13,508 nt of DNA from an uncultured Streptococcus sp. (GCF_905372115.1 NZ_CAJPNR010000053.1:1-13508); one strand, 5' to 3'. Shown: positions 1 to 6,941, counted from the first letter of the stretch. Translations and numbers: made by a program. The notes: generated from the sequence alone by a model not told the origin.

Positions 1-587
1 TGGCAGTCGGCAAGTTTGCAGAAGGTGCCAAGAATGAATGGTATTACTTCGATCAAGCTGGTAAAGCAGCGACAGGTCTTCAGAAGATTGGTCAACAAAC
101 CCTTTACTTCGACCAAGATGGCAAGCAAGTCAAAGGTAAAGTAGTGACTCTGGCTGATAAAACTATCCGTTACTTCGATGCTAATTCAGGAGAAATGGCA
201 GTCGGCAAGTTTGCAGAAGGTGCCAAGAATGAATGGTATTACTTCGATCAGGCTGGTAAAGCAGTAACAGGTCTTCAGAAAATTGGCCAGCAAACCCTTT
301 ACTTTGACCAAGATGGCAAGCAAGTCAAAGGTAAAATAGTGACACTTGCAGACAAGAGTATCCGTTACTTTGATGCCAACTCTGGTGAAATGGCAGCTAA
401 TAAGTTTGTTGAAGGTGCTAAGAACGAATGGTACTACTTCGATCAGGCTGGTAAAGCAGTGACAGGTTTGCAGCAGATTGGCCAACAAACCCTCTATTTC
501 GACCAAGACGGCAAGCAAGTCAAAGGCAAGGTTGTCTATGTCAATGGTGCTAACCGTTACTTTGATCCGAATTCAGGAGAAATGGCG
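1..587 (+). repeat. Tandem 195-bp repeats within the glucan-binding domain
   Basis: The same segment (GCAGTCGGCAAGTTTGC and its variants) begins at positions 3, 198, 393 and, in degenerate form, 585. The spacings are 195, 195 and 192 bp, or 65, 65 and 64 codons. The first copies are nearly identical at the DNA level, including at silent positions. The last copy has drifted and lost one codon (VYVNGANRYF in place of VTLADK-x-IRYF). Near identity in neighbouring copies suggests recent duplication or gene conversion, so copy number may vary between strains. Confidence 0.9.
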
Positions 588-671
588 CGCAATAAATGGA
601 TTCAGCTGGAAGATGGAAGTTGGATGTACTTCGACCGCAATGGTAGAGGCAGACGCTTCGGCTGGAACTAA
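1..671 (+). CDS. C-terminal glucan-binding repeats of a glucosyltransferase-like protein (5' partial)
   Basis: The reading frame is open from the window edge (first full codon at position 3) to TAA at 669-671, so the true start lies upstream. The visible part consists only of YG-type glucan-/choline-binding-like repeats with the pattern W-Y-Y-F-D-x-x-G-K and L-Y-F-D-x-D-G-K-Q. It ends in a short tail with GSWMYFDRNGRG and FGWN. Such repeats form the C-terminal glucan-binding domain of streptococcal glucosyltransferases (GTFs), secreted enzymes that build glucan from sucrose for biofilm. The catalytic domain is not in the window, so a glucan-binding protein without enzymatic activity cannot be excluded. 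The tail fits a GTF better in my judgement. A strong terminator follows 46 bases after the stop. Confidence 0.8.
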   Translation, partial: AVGKFAEGAKNEWYYFDQAGKAATGLQKIGQQTLYFDQDGKQVKGKVVTLADKTIRYFDANSGEMAVGKFAEGAKNEWYYFDQAGKAVTGLQKIGQQTLYFDQDGKQVKGKIVTLADKSIRYFDANSGEMAANKFVEGAKNEWYYFDQAGKAVTGLQQIGQQTLYFDQDGKQVKGKVVYVNGANRYFDPNSGEMARNKWIQLEDGSWMYFDRNGRGRRFGWN

Positions 672-717
672 TAGCAATAGAAATAGCTGAAACTTAATCT
701 TTAGCTTTCTAATAGAC

Positions 718-754
718 AAAAACGATAACTTCTTATTTTGAAGTTATCGTTTTT
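718..754. terminator. Bidirectional rho-independent terminator
   Basis: A perfect 15-bp stem (718-732 with 740-754) encloses a 7-nt T-rich loop. The stem ends in A-tract/T-tract flanks on both strands, so it can stop the glucosyltransferase transcript on the plus strand and the MFS transporter transcript (ending at 799) on the minus strand. Confidence 0.9.
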
Positions 755-798
755 AGCTGTCTTCTAGGAGAACAAATATAGAAACAAGATTGAATATA

Positions 799-2040
799 TC
801 ACATTTCTTTAACATCTTTCTTTTTTTCGATAGATAGGAGCAGAGCAATTACACCGATAAAACTGAAGATGAGCCAGCTAGCGTTCATATTCCAGAGGGC
901 TAGGCTGCTGAAGACCATAGTACCAAAGGGAACAGAGAAAGAAAAGAGCAGACTCAGAAAGCTGGAAGTCTGAGCGAGAACATCAGAAGGCAATTTGCTC
1001 AGCAAGAGGGTGTTGATTTTGGGATTGATCTTGCCGGAGATATAAGCTAGTAAAAATCCAAAAGCAATGCCGACGAAAACAGGCAGATGTAAGAAATTGC
1101 TGACAGCAAGCAGAATCATGGTAAGAGCAGCCCAGAGGGTTAGTTGATTTAGAGAGAGACGGCTAAAGTAATCGTTGGGCGTCAGGCTGGCTGCAATCAT
1201 GGCTAGGACAAGAGTGGTCTGAAGAACCAAAAGAGACTGACTAAAGGACAGCTGGAAGATGGGATTGTCCAGCAAGTAGAGATTATAAAGAGCTATAAGA
1301 GAACCTGCCATAGCGTTGACGATCAGTATTTGAGCCAGTAGTTTAAGAAAATTGTTAGAACCTTCCTGCTCAAAAATGAGCTTGGACGATGTGTACATTT
1401 TCTTCAATTCTTCCTTCAGAGGAGCTTTTTTCTCAGAAATTGCCACTGGGTCATGGGTCAATCGACGACGGACTAGGTAGAGGATGGTGGAGGATAGGAG
1501 AAAAGTCAAGGCGTTAACCAAAGCAACTAGGAAAAAGTCTTGCTGGCTGACGGTTAAGAGCCAAACTCCCAAAGCTTGTCCGGCCAGGCTGCAGAGAAAG
1601 CTGATGAGCTGGGTAAAAGAGAAGGCTTCCATAAGGTCTTTCTCTGGAACATTCTTTTTCAAAATCGGCATTTGCAGGCCGCTGCGATAGTCGCTGATGA
1701 TATCTGAAAGAATATTCATCAAGCAGACGGCTGAAAAGGCTAGATAAGAGCTGGATCGAGTCATGAAGGCAACAAGGACAAAGAGTAGTGCTTGAAGATA
1801 ACCAAAATGAATCAACCAGCGAGCCTTATGGACGGTCTTGTCAGCTTTGATACCAGCAAAGATAGTAAAGAAAGTCGGAACCAGGACGATAAAATTAGCC
1901 ACAGCAATAGCGAACTTGGGATTGGGCATGCTGGAAGCAAATACCACAAAAACAATATTGAAAATAGAAGCTCCCAAGGTGTTGAAGATCCGGGAAAGGC
2001 TGAGTGAGGCATAGACCCCATTTTTAAAGAATAATTTCAT
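799..2040 (-). CDS. MFS transporter (probable drug/solute efflux, substrate unknown)
   Basis: A 413-residue, very hydrophobic protein with about 12 predicted membrane segments. A loop G-I-K-A-D-K-T-V-H-K-A-R (about residues 63-74) resembles the MFS motif A (G-x-x-x-D-x-x-G-x-x). The N-terminus MKLFFKNG leading into a first helix is typical of MefE-like efflux carriers, but I cannot name the substrate. The frame is open for 40 more codons upstream. I chose ATG at 2040 because AAAAGGAGT lies 6-7 bases ahead of it and the upstream part overlaps a good promoter. The gene lies downstream of, and on the same strand as, an Rgg-type regulator, but it has its own promoter and the regulator ends in a terminator. 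Control of this transporter by that regulator is inference from adjacency. Confidence 0.85.
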   Translation of the reverse strand: MKLFFKNGVYASLSLSRIFNTLGASIFNIVFVVFASSMPNPKFAIAVANFIVLVPTFFTIFAGIKADKTVHKARWLIHFGYLQALLFVLVAFMTRSSSYLAFSAVCLMNILSDIISDYRSGLQMPILKKNVPEKDLMEAFSFTQLISFLCSLAGQALGVWLLTVSQQDFFLVALVNALTFLLSSTILYLVRRRLTHDPVAISEKKAPLKEELKKMYTSSKLIFEQEGSNNFLKLLAQILIVNAMAGSLIALYNLYLLDNPIFQLSFSQSLLVLQTTLVLAMIAASLTPNDYFSRLSLNQLTLWAALTMILLAVSNFLHLPVFVGIAFGFLLAYISGKINPKINTLLLSKLPSDVLAQTSSFLSLLFSFSVPFGTMVFSSLALWNMNASWLIFSFIGVIALLLSIEKKKDVKEM

Positions 2041-2131
2041 CGTAGACTCCTTTTCTAAACTGCAAGATTGTATAAAAGCTGATTGGGCACATCTGTAATT
2101 TAGCTTTTGTTTTTTTCTCTTTCTGATGATC

Positions 2132-2160
2132 ATTATAGACCGTTTAAAGCCAAAAAACAA
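2132..2160 (-). promoter_or_regulatory. Predicted promoter of the MFS transporter gene
   Basis: On the minus strand TTGTTT (2160-2155) is followed after exactly 17 bases by TATAAT (2137-2132). Transcription would begin near 2125, giving a leader of about 85 bases before the ATG at 2040. Confidence 0.65.
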
Positions 2161-2339
2161 GGGCTTTTCGGCAACTGGTCAGGTCTCATAAGTAAGTGGT
2201 AAAATTCTGAAAGTGACTTGCACTAGCTCTTTTTGCTTTTAGTATAAAATAGAAAATCTAATCTGTAGGAAAGGTTGCATATATTCAACGATTTTGGATA
2301 GAAACTTTAAAATCAGAAAGGTGGGGCTTGAGTAGGATT

Positions 2340-2383
2340 AAAAAAACCACTTCCCAACTCAACATCGCTGAGTTTAAAAGTGG
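2340..2383 (-). terminator. Rho-independent terminator of the rgg-like gene
   Basis: Read on the minus strand, CCACTTTTAAACTCA (2383-2369) pairs with a 3' arm ending GGGAAGTGG (to 2347). The stem is about 14 bp with one mismatch and two G-T pairs, and is followed by seven T (2346-2340). It starts 10 bases after the stop codon at 2393. Confidence 0.8.
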
Positions 2384-2392
2384 AGATTTGCA

Positions 2393-3267
2393 TTATTTGC
2401 TATATTTTTGAAAAGCAGTATCAAGTGTGTCTTGATAGTAGTCAGCGCTATGTTGGCAGTTCAAGATTCGGAAAATGTCGACCGCTTGCTTCATTTGAGT
2501 AAGCCCCTCTTCTTTTTGCCCTTTCAAACAAGCTAACTCTCCCTGAGCAAAGAGATAGACAATTCGGAAGTATGTCTCATTTTCTTCGTAAAAGTGTCGC
2601 TCAATGACTTGTTGGAAATAGTCTGCCTGGGTGATATTTTCCTGACTGATGGCCAGCAAATATCCGTTAAGAAAAGTAGTGTGCAGGGTGTTGCGATTGT
2701 TGGCAAACAAGGCGGCAAAATCCTTTCTTGAGAAGATTTCTTGCGTGTACTGGAAAAACAAATCTAGAGATAAAACCGGAATGCAGACAGAGAAGAGATT
2801 GAGCTCGTAGCGCCCCCCCCCCAAATATCAACTGAAAAGAGGTAATCATGGAGGAAATCCAGCTCGCTTGGACTGGCCTTTTCAGACTCCTTGAGGGCGC
2901 AGAGATAGGCCTTTACAATCAGGCGATCAACCCAATCGCTAGCGCGCTTGCTTTTTTGAGTGACTTTTTCTTTTTCCAGATAAAGTTCGTCTAATAATTC
3001 AAGCTGATTGGCTTGCAACAGGTCTTGAATGTGGTTTAAGAGTTCCTTGTGAGAATGATGATTCTGGATGCCGGCTGCAAGGGTAAATTCTTCCGTTTCC
3101 GTGTGGATAGCGCTAAGCGCGCTAAAAAGTTTCTGTGCTGTCAGTTCGCTCTGCCCATTTTCAAAGCGAGAGAGCATGGACTTTGAAAATTCTCCTCCAG
3201 TCGCCTCGGATAAAGAAATGTGCCTTGCCTCTCGAAAAAATCTAAAAACCTGTCCTAGATGTTCCAT
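2393..3267 (-). pseudogene. Rgg/MutR-family transcriptional regulator, frameshifted at a G10 tract (possibly phase-variable)
   Basis: The first part (3267-2764) starts at ATG 3267 behind a strong AGGAGGG. It encodes an N-terminal XRE-type helix-turn-helix (about residues 4-55, with S-K-S-M-L-S-R-F-E-N-G) and runs to D-I-W149, then leaves frame and stops after 167 residues. The second part continues in another frame from the same spot with G-R-Y-E-L-N-L-F and on to the TAA at 2393. The block W-G-x-Y-E-x-x-L-F is typical of Rgg proteins, so the two halves are one gene. The break lies exactly in ten G on the coding strand (2822-2813). Five, eight or eleven G would restore a protein of about 289-291 residues, the usual Rgg length. 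Rgg proteins are cytoplasmic regulators, many of them responding to short peptides through a C-terminal TPR-like domain. The gene is either dead, switched off in a phase-variable way, or intact with a sequencing error in the tract. Confidence 0.85.
2813..2822 (-). repeat. Homopolymer of ten G (coding strand) inside the rgg-like gene
   Basis: Ten C on the plus strand between a C-G pair and AAATATC. The codons around it read GAT ATT TGG on one side and CGC TAC GAG in the shifted frame on the other. The number of G decides whether the regulator is read through. Long G/C runs are unusual in low-GC streptococcal coding sequence. Confidence 0.9.
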
Positions 3268-3288
3268 TGTCTTCCCTCCTTGAACTTT

Positions 3289-3297
3289 ATTATAACA
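3289..3297 (-). promoter_or_regulatory. Extended -10 promoter of the rgg-like gene
   Basis: On the minus strand TGTTATAAT forms an extended -10 (TGn-TATAAT) about 20 bases before the AGGAGGG ribosome binding site of the regulator. No good -35 is seen at 17 bases, which fits an extended -10 promoter. Confidence 0.55.
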
Positions 3298-3331
3298 AAA
3301 TAATTTTCAATAACATTGAAGCGCTCAAACA

Positions 3332-3340
3332 TGATATAAT
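3332..3340 (+). promoter_or_regulatory. Extended -10 promoter of the yceD-like gene
   Basis: TGATATAAT (3332-3340) is an extended -10 box 27 bases before the ATG at 3368. The -35 region is poor. It lies back to back with the promoter of the divergent rgg-like gene, their -10 boxes about 37 bases apart, so a regulator bound here could affect both. Confidence 0.6.
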
Positions 3341-3367
3341 ATAAAGAAAAAAAGCAAAGAGGAACTT

Positions 3368-3898
3368 ATGTTGCATATTCAAGAAATTCGAAAGAATCCA
3401 GAAGGTTTAGCCTTTGAGAAAAAGCTGGACTTGGCAGAGGAGTTAAAAGAGCGCAATCCTGAGATTTTAGATGTTCAGGATATTTTAGCCAAAGGAAAAG
3501 TTCAATATGAAGACGGCCTCTATTTTCTGGATTATGACTTGTCTTATACTATCACTCTGACATCCAGTCGCAGTATGGAGCCGGTGGAACTCAAGGAGTC
3601 TTATCTAGTCAACGAAATTTTCATGGAAGAAGGACAAGCCGCATCGCAGGATATGATTGATCAGGACTTGGTGCTGCCGATTGAAAATGGCGAGATTAAT
3701 ATAGCTGAGAGTGTGGCTGACAATATCCTGATGAATATACCGCTGAAAATTCTAACAGCTGAGGAAGAAGCTGGCCAAGGTTTTCTGTCTGGTCAGGACT
3801 GGCAGGTTATAACAGAAGAGGAATTTGCCGCTGCACAGGAAGCTCAAAAAGAGAAGAACAATCCTTTCGCCGGTTTGCAAGGACTTTTTGATGAATAA
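3368..3898 (+). CDS. YceD/DUF177-family protein
   Basis: A 176-residue acidic protein with the DUF177 signature near residues 107-128 (E-N-G-E-I-N-I-A-E, then N-I-P-L-K). Its N-terminus I-R-K-N-P-E-G also fits this family, in which the domain spans nearly the whole protein. Family members are linked to 23S rRNA accumulation and often sit before rpmF (ribosomal protein L32). No rpmF is present here and the gene stands alone. The start is supported by AGAGGAA about 5 bases before the ATG and by a promoter just upstream. A strong hairpin terminator begins about 60 bases after the stop. Confidence 0.85.
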   Translation: MLHIQEIRKNPEGLAFEKKLDLAEELKERNPEILDVQDILAKGKVQYEDGLYFLDYDLSYTITLTSSRSMEPVELKESYLVNEIFMEEGQAASQDMIDQDLVLPIENGEINIAESVADNILMNIPLKILTAEEEAGQGFLSGQDWQVITEEEFAAAQEAQKEKNNPFAGLQGLFDE

Positions 3899-3957
3899 TT
3901 CTTGTAAAAATTTTGAAATCGATAAAAAATAAAAGAAAAGATAAATTGCTTTGACTT

Positions 3958-4002
3958 GCGCCCCAAAAGTTAGATATAAAATCTAACTTTTGGGGTGTTT
4001 TT
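3958..4002 (+). terminator. Strong hairpin terminator, apparently part of an IS end
   Basis: CCCCAAAAGTTAGAT (3961-3975) pairs perfectly over 15 bp with 3981-3995 around a 5-nt loop, followed by TGTTTTT. It would end the yceD-like transcript. The CCCCAAAAGTTAGA arm resembles terminal inverted repeats of streptococcal IS3-family elements as I recall them. Confidence 0.8.
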
Positions 4003-4128
4003 GGTATGAAATTAGTTTATACAAATGAACTGAAAAGATAACCTAAAAAGAATGGCACTTCTTGGGTTCAGATTGACTTCAAATACAATATAGCTGGCCC
4101 AAATTTTCAATATTATTCCCTGGTTTAA
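3958..4128 (+). mobile_element. Degenerate remnant of an IS3-family-like insertion sequence (left end and start of orfA)
   Basis: Just after the hairpin an ATG at 4006 begins M-K-L-V-Y-T-N-E-L-K-R, then a TAA stop at 4039-4041. The same frame goes on with K-K-N-G-T-S-W-V-Q-I and ends N-F-Q-Y-Y-S-L-V before TAA at 4126. This pattern (MKLxY at the start, then a K-x-G-x-S-W-x-Q-I helix and N-x-x-Y) resembles the first helix-turn-helix of IS3/IS150-type OrfA. The rest of the element, including the DDE transposase and a right end, is absent. The identification is from recalled family patterns and is moderate at best. Confidence 0.5.
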
Positions 4129-4177
4129 AGCAAGAAAGAATTGAGAAGATTCTAGTAGATGGCCAACTCCATACAAC

Positions 4178-4204
4178 AAGCTCCCAGACTCAGTTTGGGA
4201 GCTT
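4178..4204 (-). terminator. Inverted repeat at the end of the SOS cassette, possible weak terminator
   Basis: AAGCTCCCA and TGGGAGCTT form a 9-bp GC-rich stem around a 9-nt loop, overlapping the stop codon of the last cassette gene (TAA at 4203-4205). No clear T tract follows on the minus strand (CTTGTTGT), so termination may be leaky. Confidence 0.4.
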
Positions 4205-4496
4205 ATTGCTTTATATCTTCTGTTTGGCCTTGATAGTGGTAAATGCAGAGTCGGTTTGCTTGGTCTGGGCGACTGACGGTAAAGTGGAAGTAATGGTCCT
4301 TCTTGTCCAAACTTTTGGTCTTTGATAGCTTGAAATAAGTGAGCCGGCGGCTGGCCATGTGGAGTAGGATGTCATCTTCCATGACCATCAGAGGCTGAGG
4401 AAGATTGGAAAATTGATAAAAATCCTCTTGAAATTGATAGTAATTCTGGGAAAAATAGTCGAATTGAAGTTCCTCATGTACATTCTGAGTGGTCAT
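4203..4496 (-). CDS. Small aromatic-rich protein of unknown function, last gene of the umuC cassette
   Basis: A 97-residue protein without signal peptide or membrane segment. Its N-terminal part is strikingly aromatic: 9 of residues 12-29 are F or Y. I do not recognise a catalytic motif and give no function. The frame is open 21 codons further upstream, but ATG at 4496 has an ideal AGGAGG (CTTCAGGAGGCGCAG) ahead of it. That site lies inside the preceding yolD-like gene, which the CDS overlaps by 23 bases. Such overlap implies co-expression and translational coupling with the polymerase operon. A role tied to the polymerase or to DNA damage is inference from position only. Confidence 0.75.
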   Translation of the reverse strand: MTTQNVHEELQFDYFSQNYYQFQEDFYQFSNLPQPLMVMEDDILLHMASRRLTYFKLSKTKSLDKKDHYFHFTVSRPDQANRLCIYHYQGQTEDIKQ

Positions 4497-4848
4497 CTGC
4501 GCCTCCTGAAGCTTGTATGGAAAGAATCTGCTGGATAGCAAGGCCTTTGTAATGGTCACCTTCCTGCAGGAGGACCTGCTTGCAGTCCAGATGAAAGACG
4601 GTAGCAGTAATGTCGGTCAGCTTTCCCTGATTAAGAAAGGTGATTCGTATGGGAATTTGCTGGATATAGGCTTGGTTGAGTAAATAGAATTTCTCCTGTC
4701 TGTCAAGCTGGGTCAGGCGACTGATATCTAGTTCTTTTTTGGCTAGAGCAGTGCTATGCTCAGAGAGGAAAAAGCCAGCCCATTTCGCCATGCCCCGATC
4801 CTGAAAGTCACGTGCCGACTGATAGGGGAGATAAGAGCGGTCAGTCAT
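4474..4848 (-). CDS. YolD-like protein of the umuC cassette
   Basis: A 124-residue protein with D-R-G-M-A-K-W at residues 17-23 followed by F-F-L-S-E-H (26-31). This matches the YolD-family pattern R-G-x-x-K-W-x-x-x-x-L-P-E-H. YolD-like proteins are found next to UvrX/UmuC-type polymerases in Firmicutes and may be UmuD-like partners, but their biochemical role is not settled. Its ATG overlaps the umuC stop as ATGA (4848-4845), so it is translationally coupled to the polymerase. It lacks membrane segments. Confidence 0.8.
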   Translation of the reverse strand: MTDRSYLPYQSARDFQDRGMAKWAGFFLSEHSTALAKKELDISRLTQLDRQEKFYLLNQAYIQQIPIRITFLNQGKLTDITATVFHLDCKQVLLQEGDHYKGLAIQQILSIQASGGADDHSECT

Positions 4849-6260
4849 GATAAGCCCTCCAAACCTCCAGCAGAATGGCCACCAGTTAACTTGCTTCGAG
4901 CAATAGCACGGGAGGAGTCCAGCAAGGCGGCTCCCTTAAGCAAAGAGGTAAAGCCAAAGCGATCTCTGATGCGATCGATCGTCAGCTGGAGTTCCTCTTC
5001 TTTTTGAACTTGCAGGGGATCATCGAAGAGGGAAATCAGCCTATATCCCTGATCGACAAAGTCACTGTAAAAAACACCAATCTGTCGGATAGCCCCGCCC
5101 TGATATTTAGAACGAAAAAGCTGAACCACGATTTGAGCCAGTCGATCGCTATTGTTGATAGGCTCAATTTTTCTCTGTGTATGAATGGAAGGCAGGCGCT
5201 CCTGTTTGGAATAACGAGCATAGATGGAGACACGCTGGCATTTCTTACCAGAGCGTCTGAGACGAATGGCGACCTGTTCAGCCATTTCTCGGAAAACGAG
5301 CTCAATCTCTGCCTGCTGTCTATAATCTCGGGGGAGAATTTGCGAATTGCCCAGACCGTGTGACTTGACCTGATAAGGCTTGTGAACATTGCTTTCATCG
5401 ATGCCGTGAGCATGAAACCAAAGCTGCAGGCCCATAACCCCCATTTCTTTTTTGATAATATCGGGGTTAAAGTGAGCCAAATCATGAATGGAATGGATTC
5501 CCAGCTTTTTCAGACGGGTGGCTGTTCGGTGGCCGATGCCCCAAAAATCAGTCATGGTCAGAATGGTCCAAACCTTGCTGGGGACATCCTCATAGGACCA
5601 GTTGACCCGCATCTTTTTTGTGTGTTTTGCTTCAATATCTAAGGCCAACTTGGCGAGAAGAGGATTGGCGTTGCTCAGGCCGATAGAGGCATAAATCCCG
5701 GTCTTCTTCCAGATAGCCTGTTGAATGCGGGCAGCCAGCAGGTCTAGTTTGGTCCTGCGGTCCAGCGTCTGATCGGGAATGAAGTAGTTGATAGAGCTTG
5801 TCAAATCTAGGAAGCCCTCATCAATTGAGTAGGGGAAAATATCATCGGGAGCCGCAAAATCCTGGAAAATCTTTTGGATTTCCATGTTTTTCTGGATGTA
5901 GTAGTTCATCCGAGGGGGGACCAGTAGGGTCTTTTGGGCAGCGTCTTCGATAAAACGCACATAATCTGCTGTAATAGGCAGTCCCTGCTTGCGGGCAGCA
6001 GCATAGTTGAACTTGCGGGTGTGGACATCAAAAGGAAGATTATAGCTTCGGCTGACATTTTGGCTGCCGAAATTCTTTTTAAAGAGAGGGGTGGCAGCTA
6101 GTATCAGTCCGGCAGAATTTTCAATTCGGCTCATGACACAGAGCGAGGTTTTTAAAGGATCAAGGCCGAGGGCAATGCATTCACAAGAGGCGTAAAAACT
6201 TTTCATATCCACAAAAGCGATGTCTGAACGAGGCTCGCGTGAATAATCAAATAGGACCAT
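4845..6260 (-). CDS. umuC: UmuC-type Y-family translesion DNA polymerase
   Basis: A 471-residue protein, a normal length for Gram-positive UmuC/UvrX. The palm contains F-V-D-M-K-S-F-Y-A-S-C-E at residues 16-27, with catalytic D18. It also contains Y-S-I-D-E-G-F-L-D at 144-152, with catalytic D147 and E148. A helix-hairpin-helix-like segment follows (W-G-I-G-H-R-T-A-T-R-L-K-K-L-G-I, about residues 241-256), then the little-finger domain. The conserved tail reads S-R-A-I-A-R-S-K-L-x-G-G-H-S-A-G-G-L. The family copies past lesions with low fidelity in the cytoplasm. The start at 6260 has GAGGT in the last codons of the upstream repressor gene, from which it is separated by 3 bases. All catalytic residues are present, so it should be active. 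Induction is expected when the upstream self-cleaving repressor is inactivated. Confidence 0.93.
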   Translation of the reverse strand: MVLFDYSREPRSDIAFVDMKSFYASCECIALGLDPLKTSLCVMSRIENSAGLILAATPLFKKNFGSQNVSRSYNLPFDVHTRKFNYAAARKQGLPITADYVRFIEDAAQKTLLVPPRMNYYIQKNMEIQKIFQDFAAPDDIFPYSIDEGFLDLTSSINYFIPDQTLDRRTKLDLLAARIQQAIWKKTGIYASIGLSNANPLLAKLALDIEAKHTKKMRVNWSYEDVPSKVWTILTMTDFWGIGHRTATRLKKLGIHSIHDLAHFNPDIIKKEMGVMGLQLWFHAHGIDESNVHKPYQVKSHGLGNSQILPRDYRQQAEIELVFREMAEQVAIRLRRSGKKCQRVSIYARYSKQERLPSIHTQRKIEPINNSDRLAQIVVQLFRSKYQGGAIRQIGVFYSDFVDQGYRLISLFDDPLQVQKEEELQLTIDRIRDRFGFTSLLKGAALLDSSRAIARSKLTGGHSAGGLEGLS

Positions 6261-6263
6261 GGC

Positions 6264-6941
6264 TTATACCTCAATCGGCAGAAAATGTCCGACGACGATA
6301 CCAACAATGCTAGGTTGGTCTTCATAAGGGGCAAAGAGGTCATCGTAGTCAGGATTGATAGATTCTAAGCGTAGGCCTTCAGCTTCGCGGTAGACTTTTT
6401 TGATATAGGTCTTGCCATTCCACATAAGAGCATAGACTGCCCCATCGTAGTCAAATCCTGTCTGTTTCATAAGGGCAACAGAACCATTGGGATACTTGGG
6501 CTCCATCGAATCCCCAGAGACCCAGGATGCAAAATCGTGCTGGATATCTTGATTAAAGTAGACAGTTTCGTAGTCTGTTTCGTTGTCATAGTAACTGTGC
6601 CCGCGACCTGCAGCCAGCTCAACGGATAGAACCTTATAGGCTGTAAGAGTGCTAACCTTGCGCTGTCTCTCTAGGAGCCGACTAGCGAGCTTGTCTACTT
6701 CTTTTTTATGTGGTGGAGTTAGTAAAGGGTAGGTGTAGAGCGCGTTGGTCTCATCCACAAAGTAGTTCTCTTGGACCTTGAGACAGGTGGCCAACCTCCT
6801 GAGATTTTTTGCATGGGGCTCTGCTAGGCCATTTTCCCAAGCTGAGTAAGTCTTTCGAGAGATGCCTAGCTCTTGGTAAATGGAAGACTGTGTCAGATTG
6901 AGCTCCAGCCGGCGTTTTTTTAATTTTTCATGAGAAAACAT
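6264..6941 (-). CDS. hdiR: LexA/HdiR-like self-cleaving transcriptional repressor (XRE HTH plus S24 peptidase)
   Basis: A 225-residue protein with an N-terminal XRE-type HTH (about residues 4-60, with L-T-Q-S-S-I-Y-Q-E-L-G-I-S-R). The C-terminal S24 peptidase domain has a likely autocleavage site A111-G112, catalytic serine S145 in S-G-D-S-M-E-P, and catalytic lysine K181 in T-Y-I-K-K-V. This fits HdiR of Lactococcus and the regulator of the streptococcal umuC cassette, which lose repression after DNA damage through RecA-stimulated self-cleavage. The frame is open 22 codons upstream. ATG at 6941 was chosen because AGGAGGTG precedes it and the HTH begins there. It is the first gene of the four-gene operon and has a palindrome at its promoter, so it likely represses itself and the polymerase. 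Confidence 0.88.
   Translation of the reverse strand: MFSHEKLKKRRLELNLTQSSIYQELGISRKTYSAWENGLAEPHAKNLRRLATCLKVQENYFVDETNALYTYPLLTPPHKKEVDKLASRLLERQRKVSTLTAYKVLSVELAAGRGHSYYDNETDYETVYFNQDIQHDFASWVSGDSMEPKYPNGSVALMKQTGFDYDGAVYALMWNGKTYIKKVYREAEGLRLESINPDYDDLFAPYEDQPSIVGIVVGHFLPIEV

Noticed and set aside
186..518. Minus-strand frame opposite the glucan-binding repeats, itself repetitive.
   Set aside because: Its repeats are only the reverse of the 195-bp repeats; it has no start signals.
2041..2160. The 40-codon upstream extension of the MFS transporter frame.
   Set aside because: It covers a good -35/-10 promoter, and a strong ribosome binding site precedes the internal ATG at 2040.
2239..2280. 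A 13-codon minus-strand frame (MQPFLQIRFSILY) between the rgg-like gene and the transporter, considered as a short hydrophobic pheromone (SHP) for Rgg.
   Set aside because: It lacks a ribosome binding site, lies after the rgg terminator, is shorter than usual SHP precursors and has no clear promoter.
5004..5642. Plus-strand open frames opposite umuC.
   Set aside because: They are antisense to a gene with full family conservation and have no ribosome binding site or family likeness.
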